Assembly (NCBI RefSeq): GCF_019279795.1
Contig: NC_056745.1
Coordinates: forward strand, 505,811,903 to 505,875,902
Direction: 5' to 3'
Source of the DNA: Protopterus annectens
Lineage: Eukaryota > Chordata > Ceratodontiformes > Protopteridae
Length of the DNA: 64,000 nucleotides
The position numbers were made by a program, and so were the translations under genes. Every line of letters begins with the position of its first letter. The first letter of the stretch is position 1. This document shows positions 1 to 12,867 of this stretch, in pieces. The notes under the pieces are model-generated. The model saw only the letters and a list, made by a program, of their open reading frames with translations, was not told the origin of the DNA and searched no databases.

Positions 1-13
1 AGTGTTTGTGTAT

Positions 14-323
14 CATATCGCTCAACCTCTTAGTGCAGGAAATTTGGACAAAACCTAAAATAATGGGAGGACAAATGACCAAAAATGGGGACAAAGTTTA
101 AATATTGCTGTTATAAGTTTAGAAAGTTGCTAGAATAACATGATTTGTTTCAGCATGAATTTTCTTAAGGATATGGACCCTGAAAGTCAAATGCATGTCA
201 TTATTTAGTGACTTCAATCATCAATGATTTGCCAGTAAACTACAAATTTTATGAGGAGCAGGCCAAAAATATGAGGCACAAATCTGGACAGTGTGTGAAA
301 ATCTGCACAGTCGAGAGGTATGA
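14..323 (+). repeat. Dispersed repeat 'D', copy 1
   Basis: About 310 bp that reappears in inverted orientation at about 51,200-51,512. Shared blocks include CAACCTCTTAG near position 24, CCTAAAATAATGGG near 54, GTCATTATTTAGTGA near 199 and GAGAGGT near 314. There is no open reading frame and I do not recognise the family. It may be a non-autonomous transposon or an untranslated piece of a larger element. The left edge may lie outside the window. Confidence 0.6.
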
Positions 324-1150
324 TGTGCACTGTCGGATGCCATGACTGCATATAAATACTCATTGTTTACACTAATACTTAACACTATATTCTACATACT
401 TCTTGTAAGTAGTCATTCATCAGGTAAAGGCAGATTTTAATGTGCTAGGGATAACAGATTAAATGATTTTATCAAACTTAGATAAAGAGGGAGGCTTTCA
501 GCATCTTAACCACACTTTCAACATGACAGTTTAGTACCATATTTTTGGCAAGAATGTTTCTCTAGCAAGAGGAGAGGTAACATCCCTCTTTCTGTAGAAT
601 TTTGTCTGTATTATGCAATTTATTAGGTACATATAACAAGTTCAAGTTATTACCAAGCAGACATAGTACTTTCCATCCAAGCAAAAAAGCAGACCATGCA
701 AATGGTAACAGCAAAAAGAAAAATATCCCCAAAAATCTTCATTCAATAAATTCTTACTCACCTCTTCATCAGTTGTCAGTTCCAGACACCAGTTCCCAGC
801 AGAAACTGTTTGAAGGAATTGCTCTTTCAACAGTGTAAGATATGCAGTGATTCTTTATTCCCACCAATCTCTCATTCAAACATTATAACACAGTGTTTTT
901 TCAGCTGCTCATTCAGCTTTGACCAGATGGCTTGACTTGGTTGACTAGTCAAGTTTAACTTGTTGAAGTTAAACTCCCCAATTACTGCTTTCCATTGCAA
1001 ATCATCCCCAGTATGGTTTCTAAGTTGCACATACAGTGATTCCTTTCATGTATGAGATTTCTCCCTTCTTCATGTTTGTACTACCATAGAGTCAATTTCT
1101 CATATTAACAGCAACCTGTTTAAAGCCATCCAACCCTAGTGAAGAAATTT
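324..1150. other. Unassigned spacer
   Basis: AT-rich sequence with only short open frames (for example 602-838) that show no domain or composition of a real gene. Nothing else is recognised here. Confidence 0.5.
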
Positions 1151-2880
1151 TACTCTCAGGCTGCAAAGTGCTTTGATTATACCATCCATCTAAGCATGCA
1201 GGCGGAGTGGCTATACTGATAGCAAACCACCTCCAAGTCTAGCCCTCCCCTGGTAATCCCACAGTTTAATAACTCCAAAATGATAGTGTCCGTCCTGAAA
1301 CTCAGCAGCCACAAAAACATTTACATTGTTGCCCTCTACATACCACCCACCCAGACAAGAAACATTCTACTCATCCATGATATTCTTTCCTGAGATTCCT
1401 CAACACTTTTTTATGGACCATCATACTAGGAGAGACAAATACAAACTGGGCTACCTGCAAACCATATTTCTCAACTAATACACCAAGCATCTCTGCTACT
1501 TTCTGCAATCTCAGTAACTCCTCTACCAGCTTTAACAAGTTGTCAGGCACAGAATCCATAATAGACTAGATTCTAACAAAAAAGCCTCAAAAATTACCAA
1601 ATCAGACATTTTGTCTTTCTAAGCACCCAACACACCACTTTCACCACTCACTGCCACTCTATCACACCAAAATGTATAAGTTCAGCTATGTAAAAAAACA
1701 CTCAAAGTTCAACACAAAACAATTATGTGAAAGCTTGTGTCATATTCTAAATATTACATTTCAACCAAACTTTTCTAAACATTCTAAATGTACTCGTCCC
1801 ACTTAGGCAGAAAAAAGTGAAATCCAACCCTGCACTGGTTGTCACCCTTCATCAAAAAATTAATGAAACAGTGTGATAAAGCCTGGATTTCCTAACAAAC
1901 TAATAAACCCCTCTTTTCTTTCCAAACCTACAAACACTTATAAATACCAACAAAACAAGTTATTGTTGACATGAAAAAATATTTCACTAACTACTGAAGT
2001 CTTCACTCTACCCCGCTGTGGTGGTGCTGCGGTAGCGTTGTCGCCTCACAGTAAGACACTATCTGGTTCGATTCTTAGCTAGAGTGTCTTCTGCGTGGAG
2101 ACATGCGTGAATGGGCATACCTTCATTGAAGGTTGTGCATCAGGGCTGGTAACTCAGCACGTAAAAATCAACTACCAATCATTAGTGGACTGGAGTTCCG
2201 CTGTGGCGACCCCTAACCTGGAAAAGCCGAAAGACACAACAACAACAACAACTGAAGTCTTCACTCTGGCTCACCCCCCCATTCTGGTCTAACCTATTTT
2301 CACTCCTTAAACCTGGCAAACCATCCCATCCCAATCCAACCCATTCCACAGCCCAATCAACCAATCAGCTATACTGCCCATACATTTAACTCCTACTTTA
2401 TCAGCTCTGCCACTTTTTTATGTAACCCAGACCACACTCCCTTTCCTCCTAACATCCAACTTACCAGTCCCTCAAATCACTGCTTTATCCACCCAAGGCC
2501 TACCTCCAAAATATGTGCATGCTATGCAAACTCAAGCCAACCACTCTAGCCTCTGACTATCTCCCCACTCTAAGTACATTAAAATTGGAGCTGATGTCAT
2601 TGCCCACCCCATAGCTATCCTGATCAGTAGATCCCTACATGAATGACACTTCCCCCAATGCTGGAAACACTCCTACATCCTTCCATTCTACAAAGGTGGC
2701 TCTTCTAAAGGAATGAAAACTTCAGGCCTATAGCTGTCCTGTCTCCATTATCTAAGTTCCTGGAAAAATGTATATACACTTCCACTTGCTCCATTACTTG
2801 CACTCTATCCTCATATCATCATGGTTTTCAGCCTTCTCACATTGCCGGCAGAGCTCTTTTAGACCTTCTGCATACAATTC
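1150..2880 (+). mobile_element. L2-like LINE ('LINE-B' copy A), degraded fragment
   Basis: Remnant of an APE-type non-LTR retrotransposon. The endonuclease part is readable near 1,200 (GGVAILI) and 1,330 (IVALYIPP). Reverse transcriptase starts follow near 2,590-2,760, where stretches such as IAILISRS, FYKGGSS and SKFLEKC can be read with frame changes. The order endonuclease then reverse transcriptase matches other copies of this family in the window. A SINE interrupts it at 2,010-2,250. The copy stops within the reverse transcriptase near 2,880, where CR1 leader sequence begins. Clade placement in the L2/CR1 group rests on motif style, not on a tree. Confidence 0.65.
2010..2250 (+). mobile_element. 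tRNA-derived SINE with RTE/Bov-B-like tail, copy 1
   Basis: A 241 bp SINE. It has a tRNA-like promoter head (A-box-like TGCGGTAGCG near 2,029; B-box-like GGTTCGATTCT near 2,064), an unrelated body, and a 3' end containing GCTGTGGCGACCCCTAAC and AAGCCGAAAGAC followed by (ACA)n. That tail type is known from SINEs moved by RTE/Bov-B LINEs. It is flanked by a perfect 17 bp target duplication, ACTGAAGTCTTCACTCT, at 1,993-2,009 and 2,251-2,267. This proves insertion into the surrounding LINE-B copy. Confidence 0.9.
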
Positions 2881-4050
2881 ACCTTTATTTTGCTTTTGCT
2901 GCTTGTTCTTAAAAGTACTCAATTGCATTTATTCTCCTGCATTTATTACTGCTTGCTAGTGACCTGATTAAATTGTAACTGGTATTCTAAGCCTTTTGGT
3001 TTAAGCACTTGGGCTTCAGGCCAGTTGTTTTACATTAAGAAACTTTGTGGTCTACACTCTTGTGGCAGGAGAGGTTGCTTATGTCCTTCTAAGGTAGGAA
3101 TTGCTGGTTGAAGGCTTAGTGTCTGTTATTCTAAAAGTGTCTTAGTTCCGGTTTATGCACTTGGGCTTTAGGGCAGTTAGTTTACATTAAGAAGGTTTGT
3201 GGTCTACACTCTTGTGGGAGGAGAGGGTAGATTCTGCCTTTCTGAGCTGGTAATAGCTGGTTGAAGGCTGATTGTGCCTGCTTATTTGAACTGTTTATTT
3301 CTGAAATTGGTGCACCTTATTTGCTGTAGCATAGACTAGATTCAGACCTGCTGACTTGAGCACTAATCCAGGCCATGTTTTTTGGAGAGAGTTCTCCTGC
3401 ACCCTAGTGGCAGGAGTGTGCAGTTAGAACTTGTCTGATTGAAGAGTGCTGGAACAGGGCTCTGTTTGAGCTTTTTTATTGATTAATTGGTTAATTTGTT
3501 TAAATCAGTTTGCTCTTGTTTGCTACTGTTATATTTAAGTGTGTATCAGTTCTTCTGTGTTAAATCAACCTAAACCGAGTTTAAATGTCTTTAGCATAGT
3601 CTGCTTACAGGTTTTGCTGTATCCAGATCTGTTTGTGTGATTCCTGTGTTTCCTGCTATGCTATCTTGTGTTGGCTGGGCCCTGTCTGCACTTAGTGGGA
3701 GTAAGTGAACTGGTTGGAACTGGTCTGGCATAGGGTGTTGAACTATAAGCTCAGGGACAAGGGTTGATTGGTCAATTCTAGTGTTTCTATTTTACTTTCA
3801 TTTATGTGGTATTCAAACCCAGCATTTGTTTGTGTTTGTTTGCCCATCGTGCACTGCTGCTGCACTGTTTTAACACTTTGCAAGGTATCTCAGTTGCATT
3901 TCTTCCCTTACCAGTACTCCTGTGTAAGTGAGGCCCTCGCCTTCAGCTACTGTATTGATTTTATCCAGCCCTACTCACATCTATAGGTACGCTCCTGAGA
4001 TAGTACCCACTCTACTATCCCTGATGTCTCTTCCACAGATTCTGATAACC

Positions 4051-7000
4051 ATGGTCAAACAATTTCCTGTTGTTTCTCCTGCTTGTTTAGTTGATATGGG
4101 CATCCTAAGACAGTGTAGCAACTACCTCATACACACAGACAACCCGCTACTATTACCACCTAGGAACATAATATGTGAGAGATGCAATTACATTCAGACC
4201 CTAGAATCCTTGCTGTCTCAGTCAAAAGCCAGCACATCTGGCACGGAGAAGGATGTCTGTACAAGCACTACGAACACCACACCTCTAACACCACCCACAT
4301 CTGTACAACACACTCCTACATATGCAGGGGTTTTCAACAAAACCATACCTAAACAAAAGAGACCTCCAAAGCAAAAACAAACACGAACATCACAACCCAC
4401 ATCACCAAACCTCACACATAGTACACACGTCTGTGTCTCACAGCTTCTAAGGCCCAGCCTCAAACCCAACATACTAGTCATAGGAGACTCTATTGTGAGA
4501 CACACATATGTGCCCCTCACCAGGCTAGACAAGGAGAAAGTCACAGTAAGTTGCTTGTCAGGTGGTAGAATCTGCCATATCACGCACACACTCAAGTCTA
4601 TTAACAACAGGTACTGTTATGACTCTGTCATAGTCCATGTTTATTTTATTTATTTTTATTTATTTTACATTTGTTGACCGGGCTAGTCTAACTGGATACA
4701 TGTCCATTTTCAGTAGAGGCCAGGGGAGATAAGCTCCAAGATAGAACAATGAAATTAACAAGATAACAAATAAGGTAACATTAAACAAAAAATCATATTT
4801 ACAATGCATATTACAGGTTATCACAGTAAATTCAGCAGTGCAGAATACAGGCATAACATAGCATGCTAGTACAATCAAGATGTTCTAGAGGGAGATAGTA
4901 TTATGGTTAATAAGGAAGGAATTACAGTTAATGAGTAGAAGGGGTAGGAAGAGTAAAGTATTAAGAGACACAAAACTAGTCCAGTTTAGTACAGGGGCAT
5001 AACCACTGTGTTCTGAGGAACACTTTCAATTTGTTTTTAAAGCATGATACTGAGGGAAGTGAGGAGAGTTCACTGGGGAGGAGATTCTAGGCTTTTCCAA
5101 CAATATTAGAAAAGAGGGAGTCGCCTGCCTTGTTGTTTGGTTTAGTGGTATGTACTAGAAGTCTCTGAGAAGACCTTAAGGATTTCAGGTTTTTATAGGG
5201 AGTGATGAGTGTGGATAGAATAGGAGTTTTGGAAGGTTTGTAAAAAGTGTTGTGGGCTATAGACAGTTGATGGAATTTAATCAGATTTTGTAGTTCAAGC
5301 CATCCCAGCTGCTTTAAATTAATGCAATGGTGGGTTCTAAATGGGTTGCCTGTAGCAAATCTGGCAATGTTATTGTAGGACATTTCTAATTTGCTAAGAT
5401 TATTTTTAGATAGATTAGTGAAAATGGGTGAGGCATAAAGAAGTGAAGAGATTGGATGAGTGTGTGTTATAGTGGTTTTAGCTGAAGGTAGGAGGAAAGA
5501 TTTTATCCTATAGAGAGAGAGAGACAAGTTTTTTGTTGACAGTTTTTATAGTATTGTTGATATGGATATCAAAGTTCAGATTGTTGTCAATGGTGATACC
5601 CAATAGTTTGGTGGTTGGCTTGGGGGATATAATAGTTTTATTGGTAGAGATAACTGAGAAATCACAAGGACAGGACTTATTGGTGGGAGAGAAGAGGAGT
5701 TTAGTCTTTTTGGGGTTTAGGAGAAGACATCTATGTGTGAACCATTTCTCAACTGTGTTAAATACTTGTTGGGTAAGAGATTGAAGTTCAGAAGAGGTGG
5801 TGGCTGAGCATATCAGTGTGGAGTTGTCCGCATATTAAATGCATGTGGCTTGGGGGATGGCAAGGTGAAGGTCATTAATAAATATACAAAAAAGTAGAGG
5901 TCCTAGGATGGACCCTTGAGGGACACCAAGGTTGATGGGCAGGTGAGAGGAGAGAGACTTGTGCCATAGTATGGCCTGTTGTCTTTTATCAAAGTAGGAC
6001 TGGAACCACTTTATAGAAGATGTATCTAGTGACAGGGATTTCAGTATTTAGATGAGAATTTGGTGATTTACCATGTCAAAAGCTTTAGACAGGTCAGTAA
6101 ATAGTGCTGAAGAAAGCTTGTTTAGATTGCGTTTTTTGTTGATACAATCTGTGAAGGAAAGAAGGGCAGTGGTAGTGCTATGCGAAGGTCTGAATCCACG
6201 TTGACAGTTGGAAAGTAAATTATTTGGGGTTAGCTGGTCAAGTACTTGTCTGTGAATACATTTCTCCATGATCTTTGCCAAAGGAGAGAGAGAAGGGCAA
6301 TGGGGCAGTAGTTGAAGAGTTCAGTGGAGTGTCCACCTTTATGGAGGGGGATAATATTTGAAATTTTCCATAAACTGGGGATATGACTTTTGGTAATAGT
6401 TCTATTGATCAGAATAGAAATGGGATACGCAATAGCTTTGGCTGATTGTTATAGAAATTCAGCAGGTAGTTGGTCTGCTGAGGGTGAGCATGGTTTTAGT
6501 TTCTGTAGAAGGGTTAGAATATATGTTGTTGGGACAGGTTGAATATGAAAAGTAGGAGGTAAGGTTGATTTATAGGAAGGTAGAGTGAAGTTATTAGGTG
6601 ATAGTTGACTAGCTAGTGTTTGTATAGCATTAGTAAAAAATGTATTGAAAGCATTAGCTGTATTAATTGGATTTTTGTGGTCAGTATTTTGAGGGTCTGG
6701 AGTAGTAGATTGACCTGGATGGAGTAGCTGGTTAATGCTAGCCCAAACTTTTTGTGGGTTGTTTTGATTAGCTTGTTGGGAATGTAGGTAGTAGTTTCTT
6801 TTATCAGATATTATAGCTTTCTTGGTTTAATTTCTTAGCTGTCTAAATGTTAGTTGGTCTATAGGGTTTTTAGTCTTCCTCCATTTTGCCCAAAGTTTGT
6901 TTCTAAGATTTATTTTGTTTGTTTTTTTTTTTGAAAGCCATGGAGCAGATTTGGTTTTAATTCTAATTAATCTGGTTGGAGAATGGTGGTTGAGAATGAC

Positions 7001-9200
7001 AAAGAAGTTGGAGTTAAAGTAATTAATGGCTTCATCTAAAGGGAGGTTTAGTAAGGGAGGCCAGTTGCAAGCTCTTAGTTCCATTTGGAATAGTTCTGGG
7101 TTAAAGTACTGTTTAGATCTGATGTTTTTGATGGATGTTGGAATGGAAGAGTTGATTTTATGCCTGATTATATATGTAAGAAAGTGGTCACTTAAATCAT
7201 CAGGGAGGGTTCCTGAATCATAAATGTGAGGGTGATGGTTTATAATAATCCAGTCTAATAAGCTAGATTTCTTGTTAGATTTATTTATCCTGGTGGGGGA
7301 GGTAATGGTTTGGGAATACCCATATAGGTTAATAAGGTTTGTGGGGAGGCTGCTGCAGTAGCAGCTCCAGTCAATGTTAGTGTCGCCTAGGATTATGGTT
7401 TCTTGGGGCAGGTATTGGGAAAGCCAGCAAAGTTTTCCATGGTGGCAGTGTTGTTACCGGGTGGTAGATATATACAGATAATATAGATGGATTTGGCATT
7501 GTTAAGATGAAGTTTGGAGATAAGAATTTCTGCATTGGAGTCTATAGGTGGTTTACAGTTGTGAGTGGTTAATTCTAAGCTACATTTATATAGGATGGCA
7601 ACTCCACCACCTTTTTTGGATACTCGGTCTAGTCTCAGGATATTATATCCAGGTGGGATGATTTCATTGTCTTTGGTTACAGGTTTTAACCAGGTTTCTG
7701 TTAAGCAGAGAATATCAAAGGAGTGGATTTCAATTAGAGCTTGGAGTTGAGTTACTTTATTCTTTATGCTATGTATATTAAGATGAGCAATTAAAAGGGA
7801 GTTTGATGGTTTAGAGAGTGCATGAGTAGGTGATTCCTTGTGGTTGAGGGGAGGGATAGGAGTTGTTGGTGGGCCTGGGCTAGGGTGGATGTCACCATCC
7901 TTTAAAGAGAGTATTAAACTTAGATAGTTTGGGTTGGGGAATCTACAGTATGGAGGTAGGCCTTTCCTGGGGTTCTGATTGTTGTATTTTAAGTGTAGTG
8001 TTCTATGGTATTTAGGAAGTATGTAGTTGGATGAGGATGCTATATTAGCATGAATAAAAAGGAGAGGAGTTTGGAGAGTTGGTTTCTTTCTTGGGGTAGT
8101 TTAGGTATGGGCTTAGTGGGTTTTCAAAGGAGGTGAATAGATGGGTGAGGATTAAAGGAGGTAGTAGTGTGAGTGTGAATAAGAGTGGGAAATAAGATTG
8201 GATGGGTTGTTTATACAGTGTATGAAAAAATATAGATTGTTTGTTGGTAGAAAAAGAAAATCTCTGGGTGGAGATGAAAAAAGGGAGTAGGGTGTGGTGT
8301 GATTAAAGAAGAGTGGTGTGAGGTTAATATTAGTACAGTTGGGTAACTGGAGAGTGTTTAGAAAGTAAAGGTAGGAGGAAGAGTGTGTTTGAAGAATAAT
8401 GGTGAGAGCAAGAGGTATGTAATGAGAGTAAAGGTAAAGGAATAGGTGTGGTTAGATAGTAATGGGAAGAGGAAAAGGTGTGTTTAGAGAGTAATGGGAA
8501 GAGGAAGAGGTGTGGTTAGTATGTATAAGGGTAGGATCCCTGGGGGTGGGTGGGAATTGGGGGTAGGGGAGGGAGCGGAGTGAGCCCGCAGGGTGAACGG
8601 AGCGGGTAGAAACAGATACTGAAGCAGTTAGCAAAAAAAAAAAACAATCAGCTAGGCTAATTCCAGTGGTAGTTTGGAATAGAATAGGGGCTAGAAAGGT
8701 GTCCGTGGTCTGTAGATATGGAGGAGAAAAAAGAGAGAGACTAGAAAGGTGTCTGTGGACAGTAGAAATGAAGGAAAAAATGAAAGAGAGGTCTGAATAG
8801 CACTTCGGGGACTACTGAAATTAAATAAATTGAGGTAAGTAGTTGATCCTGAGAAAAAGGTAAGAGGAGATTATGGCTGGAATAAGGGTTGTTGGTGTGA
8901 ATGACTTGAGACATACCTCTCTGGACTATATGAAGAGAGATACAATTGAGCTTGCTGATTATGTGTCCCAGGCAGGTATGTCCCTAGCCTTAAGCAGCAT
9001 CATACCATCACCCAGAATGATGCCTCAATACACACAGAAAATGATTGACTTTAACAATTGGCTTAGTTTATGGTGTTATTCCAGGGGGATCCGGTACCTG
9101 ACAGCCTGGGAGGACATGATTGATAGACCATGATGCTTTGCCAGAGATAGCCTTCATCTGTCTCCCCTGGGCTTCAGGCTTCTGGCAAAAGCTCCTGCCT
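4051..9200 (+). pseudogene. CR1 copy 1 ORF1 (SGNH esterase-type), split by a 4.2 kb LINE
   Basis: CR1 ORF1 remnant. I choose the start ATG at 4,051 because the N-terminus then aligns with the ORF1 starting at 32,163. The exon-like halves are 4,051-4,641 and 8,890-about 9,200. The first half carries the cysteine pair CERC (one partner cysteine of the first pair is lost) and the SGNH block I motif GDSIVRH. The second half resumes with GVNDLR (the block III Gly-x-Asn-Asp) and, after a stop, DSLHLSPLGF, where the Asp-x-x-His block V lies. Such esterase domains are established in CR1 ORF1 proteins and are thought to act on lipids or membranes during mobility. It cannot encode a functional protein. 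Confidence 0.8.
4642..8889 (-). mobile_element. L2-like LINE-B copy B, near full length, inserted in CR1 ORF1
   Basis: On the minus strand the element runs from a 5' region (8,889 down to about 7,800) through endonuclease and reverse transcriptase to an (ATAAA)-rich tail at about 4,660-4,642. Readable motifs are GDTNIDW near 7,370-7,395 and LSDHFL near 7,185 (endonuclease), RGFRPSHSTTTALLSF and LSKAFD within 6,048-6,281, and [13 protein letters not shown] near 5,890-5,932. A C-terminal open stretch spans 5,087-5,527. The 5' region holds short direct repeats (CTAGAAAGGTGTC at about 8,690 and 8,740, and a roughly 40 bp unit repeated around 8,440-8,520). Several stops and frameshifts are present. 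No clear target duplication is visible. Confidence 0.8.
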
Positions 9201-11243
9201 CCCTCCATAATGCCTTTTTAGGCAAAGTCATGAGCACAAAATTACCAACATGAAAAATTCTTCTAAATGAAATTTAAAGGTCATGCTGCTAAATGCTGGG
9301 AGTCTTAGCATGAAACTGCACTCATTACAAGCATTCCTTGCCCTGGAGGATGCTGACATTTGTGCAGTCATTGAAATCTGGCTCAAAGCTGTGGAGAGCA
9401 CCTCAGCCTGGTCACATGGTATGATGCACAGGAGACACTCCAAGTGCAGTTAATTGTTAACAAAACACTTATTTAAATCATAGCTAGCTACAGATCCCCA
9501 ACCATGACTCAGGATGCCCACTCCACCTATCTGGACTTACTTGAATCCATCAAGATTCAACCCTCTACCCTGATCCTGGGTGACTTTAACTACCCTACTA
9601 TAGAGTGGAAGACCTATTCTAGCCCAAACATGAACACCCAGAGATTCCTCAACTTCATCAATGCCAATGCATTGGATCATCTGGTCAACACCCCTACAAG
9701 AGGTGAAAATATTCTGGACCTGGCCCTAACCAAATGAGTAGCCACTGTTGCACCCCTACAGTGTCACCCTTCTTGGTAAGATCTGACCATAAGGAGATCA
9801 CTTTCGAAGTCATAATCTCCCCTGACCCTTGTCAGGGTCAAACAAAAAAAACTTTTCCAAAGCTAACTACAATCTCTTCGGAGCAGGTATAAGTGGCTAC
9901 ACAGCCACCATCCCTTCAGTTGGAACTAGCACTAATGTCCAAGCCTACACCAAAAAACTATATGAGCACCTATGCAGCTGTATGAACTCAGCAATGCCTG
10001 ACAGGATCAAATAATCTTCCTCAAGGAAGAGTAAAGCTGTCTGGTGGTTAGTAGCAATAAACAAACTCTATAATAAAAGGAAAAAAATTGCTGTCCAGGA
10101 CCAAGAAGGAGCAGGTGCCAAATTGGAAGCAATCACTCCTTTGTCTGAACAAGCAAATAAGGTCACTGGTGAAATCCTCTAAGGCTAAATTTGAGTCCAG
10201 ATTGGCCACATCCACTAAGGACAATCACAAGACCTTCTTCACATATGTTTGCAATCCCAAAGGTAACACCCAAATCTGCTCTGAACTGGTGGTCAATAAC
10301 ACCACATACACAAATGCCATAGATATAGCCAACCTGCTGGCAGACAGGATCAGTGAAAACTTCACCCCCCTGTCCCCCCATCAGTAAACCAGGACATCCC
10401 CAACAATTGCCCCCTTCCCCTCATCACAAGGGAGCAGGTCTTTGATGCCTTGTCAAAGGCAAAAAATACAGTCTCAATGGGACCCAATAACATCCCTGCC
10501 TGTATCCTGCATGAGCTCAGGCATGAGCTCTCAGCTCCATTAGGTACCCTACTTAACCAAAGCCTGATCACCGGCTTCATCCTTGTTGAGTGGAGGACAG
10601 CTGCTGTCATCCCCCTACTCAAAGGTGGAACATCCTCTGACCCAGTCAATTAAAGGCCCATCAGCATAATCATGGACCTTATAAACAACACTGGCAACCT
10701 CTGAACACTTAACCCCACACAGTTTTGGTTTTGTTAAAGGGAAATCATGCCTCTTAAACTTAGTAAATTTCTTCGAAACAGTCACCAAAGCTATTGATGA
10801 GGGGAAGATGGTGCACACTGCCTACCTTGACCTAGCCAAAGCCTTTGACACTAGTCCCCACTCCTGCATAATAGATAAATATAATAATATTAGATAAACT
10901 CTCGAAGCTTGGCATCAACTCATATGTTACAAGATGGGTAGCTAACTGGCTTACTGATAGAACTCACTCAATCAAAATAGGGAAGCCACGTCTAGTAGTA
11001 GACCCGCAATAAGCGATGTACCCCAAGAATCGGTCTTGGGGTCTCTACTGTTTGGGATATACTTTTCTGAGGTGCAAGCCCAAATCAGCGGCTGACCATA
11101 TTTGCAGATGACTGCAAGCTGGGTGCTGTCTTAAATTCCCCTAGCGATGTGAACATCCTTCAAGAGGCCCTTACCCAAACTAATGACTGGTGCCAGAAGC
11201 ATGGCCTCATACTGAATGCCAAGAAATGCATCATTATCCACTT

Positions 11244-12867
11244 AATATGAGACCAGATGTCTTAATACGAGACCAGATGGCTTAGTGGTTAAGGTCTTTG
11301 CCTCCCATGCACAAGGTACAAGGTTCAATCCTGACCTCTGACCAATGTCTGTTTGGAGTTTGCATGTTCTACCTGTGTCACTGTGTGGTTTCTCCCATGC
11401 CCAAAAAAAGATGCTGAGTGTTTCCATCTCAAACTCACCAGTGAATGGAGCTGTGGGCAGCAGCACAGACTCTACATGGTGCCCTATACGGGAAAGAGTT
11501 GTACAGACCAATCGCTTTGGGCATCTACTGTGGTGCGCAGTATCCTCAAGATAGGAGAACACGGATCACAGACTGTGCGCCATGGCAGGCCCAGCCACTC
11601 GATGGTGCAAAATAGGGCTCTAGGTAATTCGGTCATGTTGACTAATGTCGCCAAAAATGGGCATGGGTAATTACCGGTGATAAATGGTTTGAGATGAGCA
11701 ATTCGGATTCAGATCAGGATGCAGCACAATTGACCCGATGCCTGTACTGAGACAAATACTTGAGAAGAAGCTAGAGATGAAGAGAGAGTCCAACTGGGCA
11801 TTCCTAGACTTGGAGAAAGCATATAGCAAGGTCCCAAGAAAGCTGATCTGGGCAGTACTGCAGTGGTTTGAAGTCCAGAAACATTGGTAGAATTAGTGCA
11901 GGCTATGTACAAGGACCCAGTGACTCAAGTACAAACAGTGTTCATCCTCACAGAGGAGTTCTCAGTGGGAGTGGGTGTACATCAGGGTTCAGCTCTGAGC
12001 CCACTGCTGTTCATACTGGTGATGGACTACATTAGCAAACAGGTTGGAGGGATGGATCAACAAAGCTGCTGTATGCAGACGATGTGGCAGTACAAGCAGA
12101 CTCTGAGCTAGAACTTCAGCAAAGGATAAGAGAATGGAATGCAAATCTGAAGGCACATGGGATGAAACTAAGCACAGATAAGACAGTGGTAATGGCAGCA
12201 AACTGGGGAAATCAGACGAAACTGAAAATAATGATAGAAGGGAAAATAGTGGAACAGGTAAACAGCTTCAAGTATCTGGGAGGGGTAGGTGAGGAGAAGG
12301 GTAGTCTGAATGAAGAGCTGAAAGCTAGAATCAAAGGGGCTGTAGCCAACTAGCATAGAGTATCAGGTGTAGTCTATGACAGGAGAATAGCAAAGAAGCT
12401 GAAAAGTAAGGTGTAATAGATAGTGGTGCGAACAGTACTACTGCATGGTACAGAAACCTGGGCAGTAAAGGCAGAACAGTTGAAGAAGCTAGAAGTGATG
12501 GAAATGAAGTGCCTGAGAAAGGTGGTAGGATGCACACTGTGGGGCACATGAAGAAATGAGGACATAAGAACAGAAGCCAAAGTAGCTCCAATTGCAGAAA
12601 AGATCAAAGAGAACAGATTATGGTGGTTTGAGCACGTGTAGAAAAGCAGAAGACAATCTGGTGAGGAAAATTTGGGACACACAGGAAGAAGGTGAGAGGA
12701 AGTGAGGATGTCCAGCAAAGAGGTGGATGGATTGTGTGAAAGAAGATCTGCGACAGTTAGGGATGAGTGCAGGAGTGTGGCATTGAATTGAGAGAGTTGG
12801 CGACAGTTAACATGATACCCCGACCCCATGTAGAAAAATGGGAAAAAGGGGGCTGATGATGATGATG
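11244..12867 (+). mobile_element. tRNA-headed RTE unit inserted in CR1
   Basis: A 1,624 bp insertion flanked by the 8 bp duplication ATCCACTT (11,236-11,243 and 12,868-12,875) and interrupting CR1 ORF2. It starts with a tRNA-like head (about 11,261-11,340), followed by a SINE-body-like stretch (GTTTGCATGTTCT near 11,361). From about 11,700 it carries a reverse transcriptase of RTE type: FRSGCSTID, WAFLDLEKAYSKVPRKL, VGVHQGSALSPLLF and LLYADDVAV (12,066-12,092), and a downstream open stretch at 12,084-12,353. The 3' end is GCTGATGATGATGATG, as usual for RTE elements. Stops interrupt it. It is either one chimeric insertion or a SINE placed exactly at the edge of a truncated LINE. Confidence 0.75.
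11261..11340 (+). promoter_or_regulatory. tRNA-like internal pol III promoter head
   Basis: Contains ATGGCTTAGTGGTTAAGG (A-box region) and AAGGTTCAATCCTGACC (B-box region) about 30 bp apart, in a tRNA-like order. The same head type occurs in the CR1-tailed SINE at 44,532-44,677. No full cloverleaf or acceptor stem is visible, so this is a SINE promoter and not a tRNA gene. A near-repeat of GAGACCAGATG at about 11,249 and 11,270 lies just before it. Confidence 0.65.

Noticed and set aside
11261..11340. A true tRNA gene
   Set aside because: A and B boxes are present but no acceptor stem or full cloverleaf is seen, and the unit sits at the start of an inserted element.
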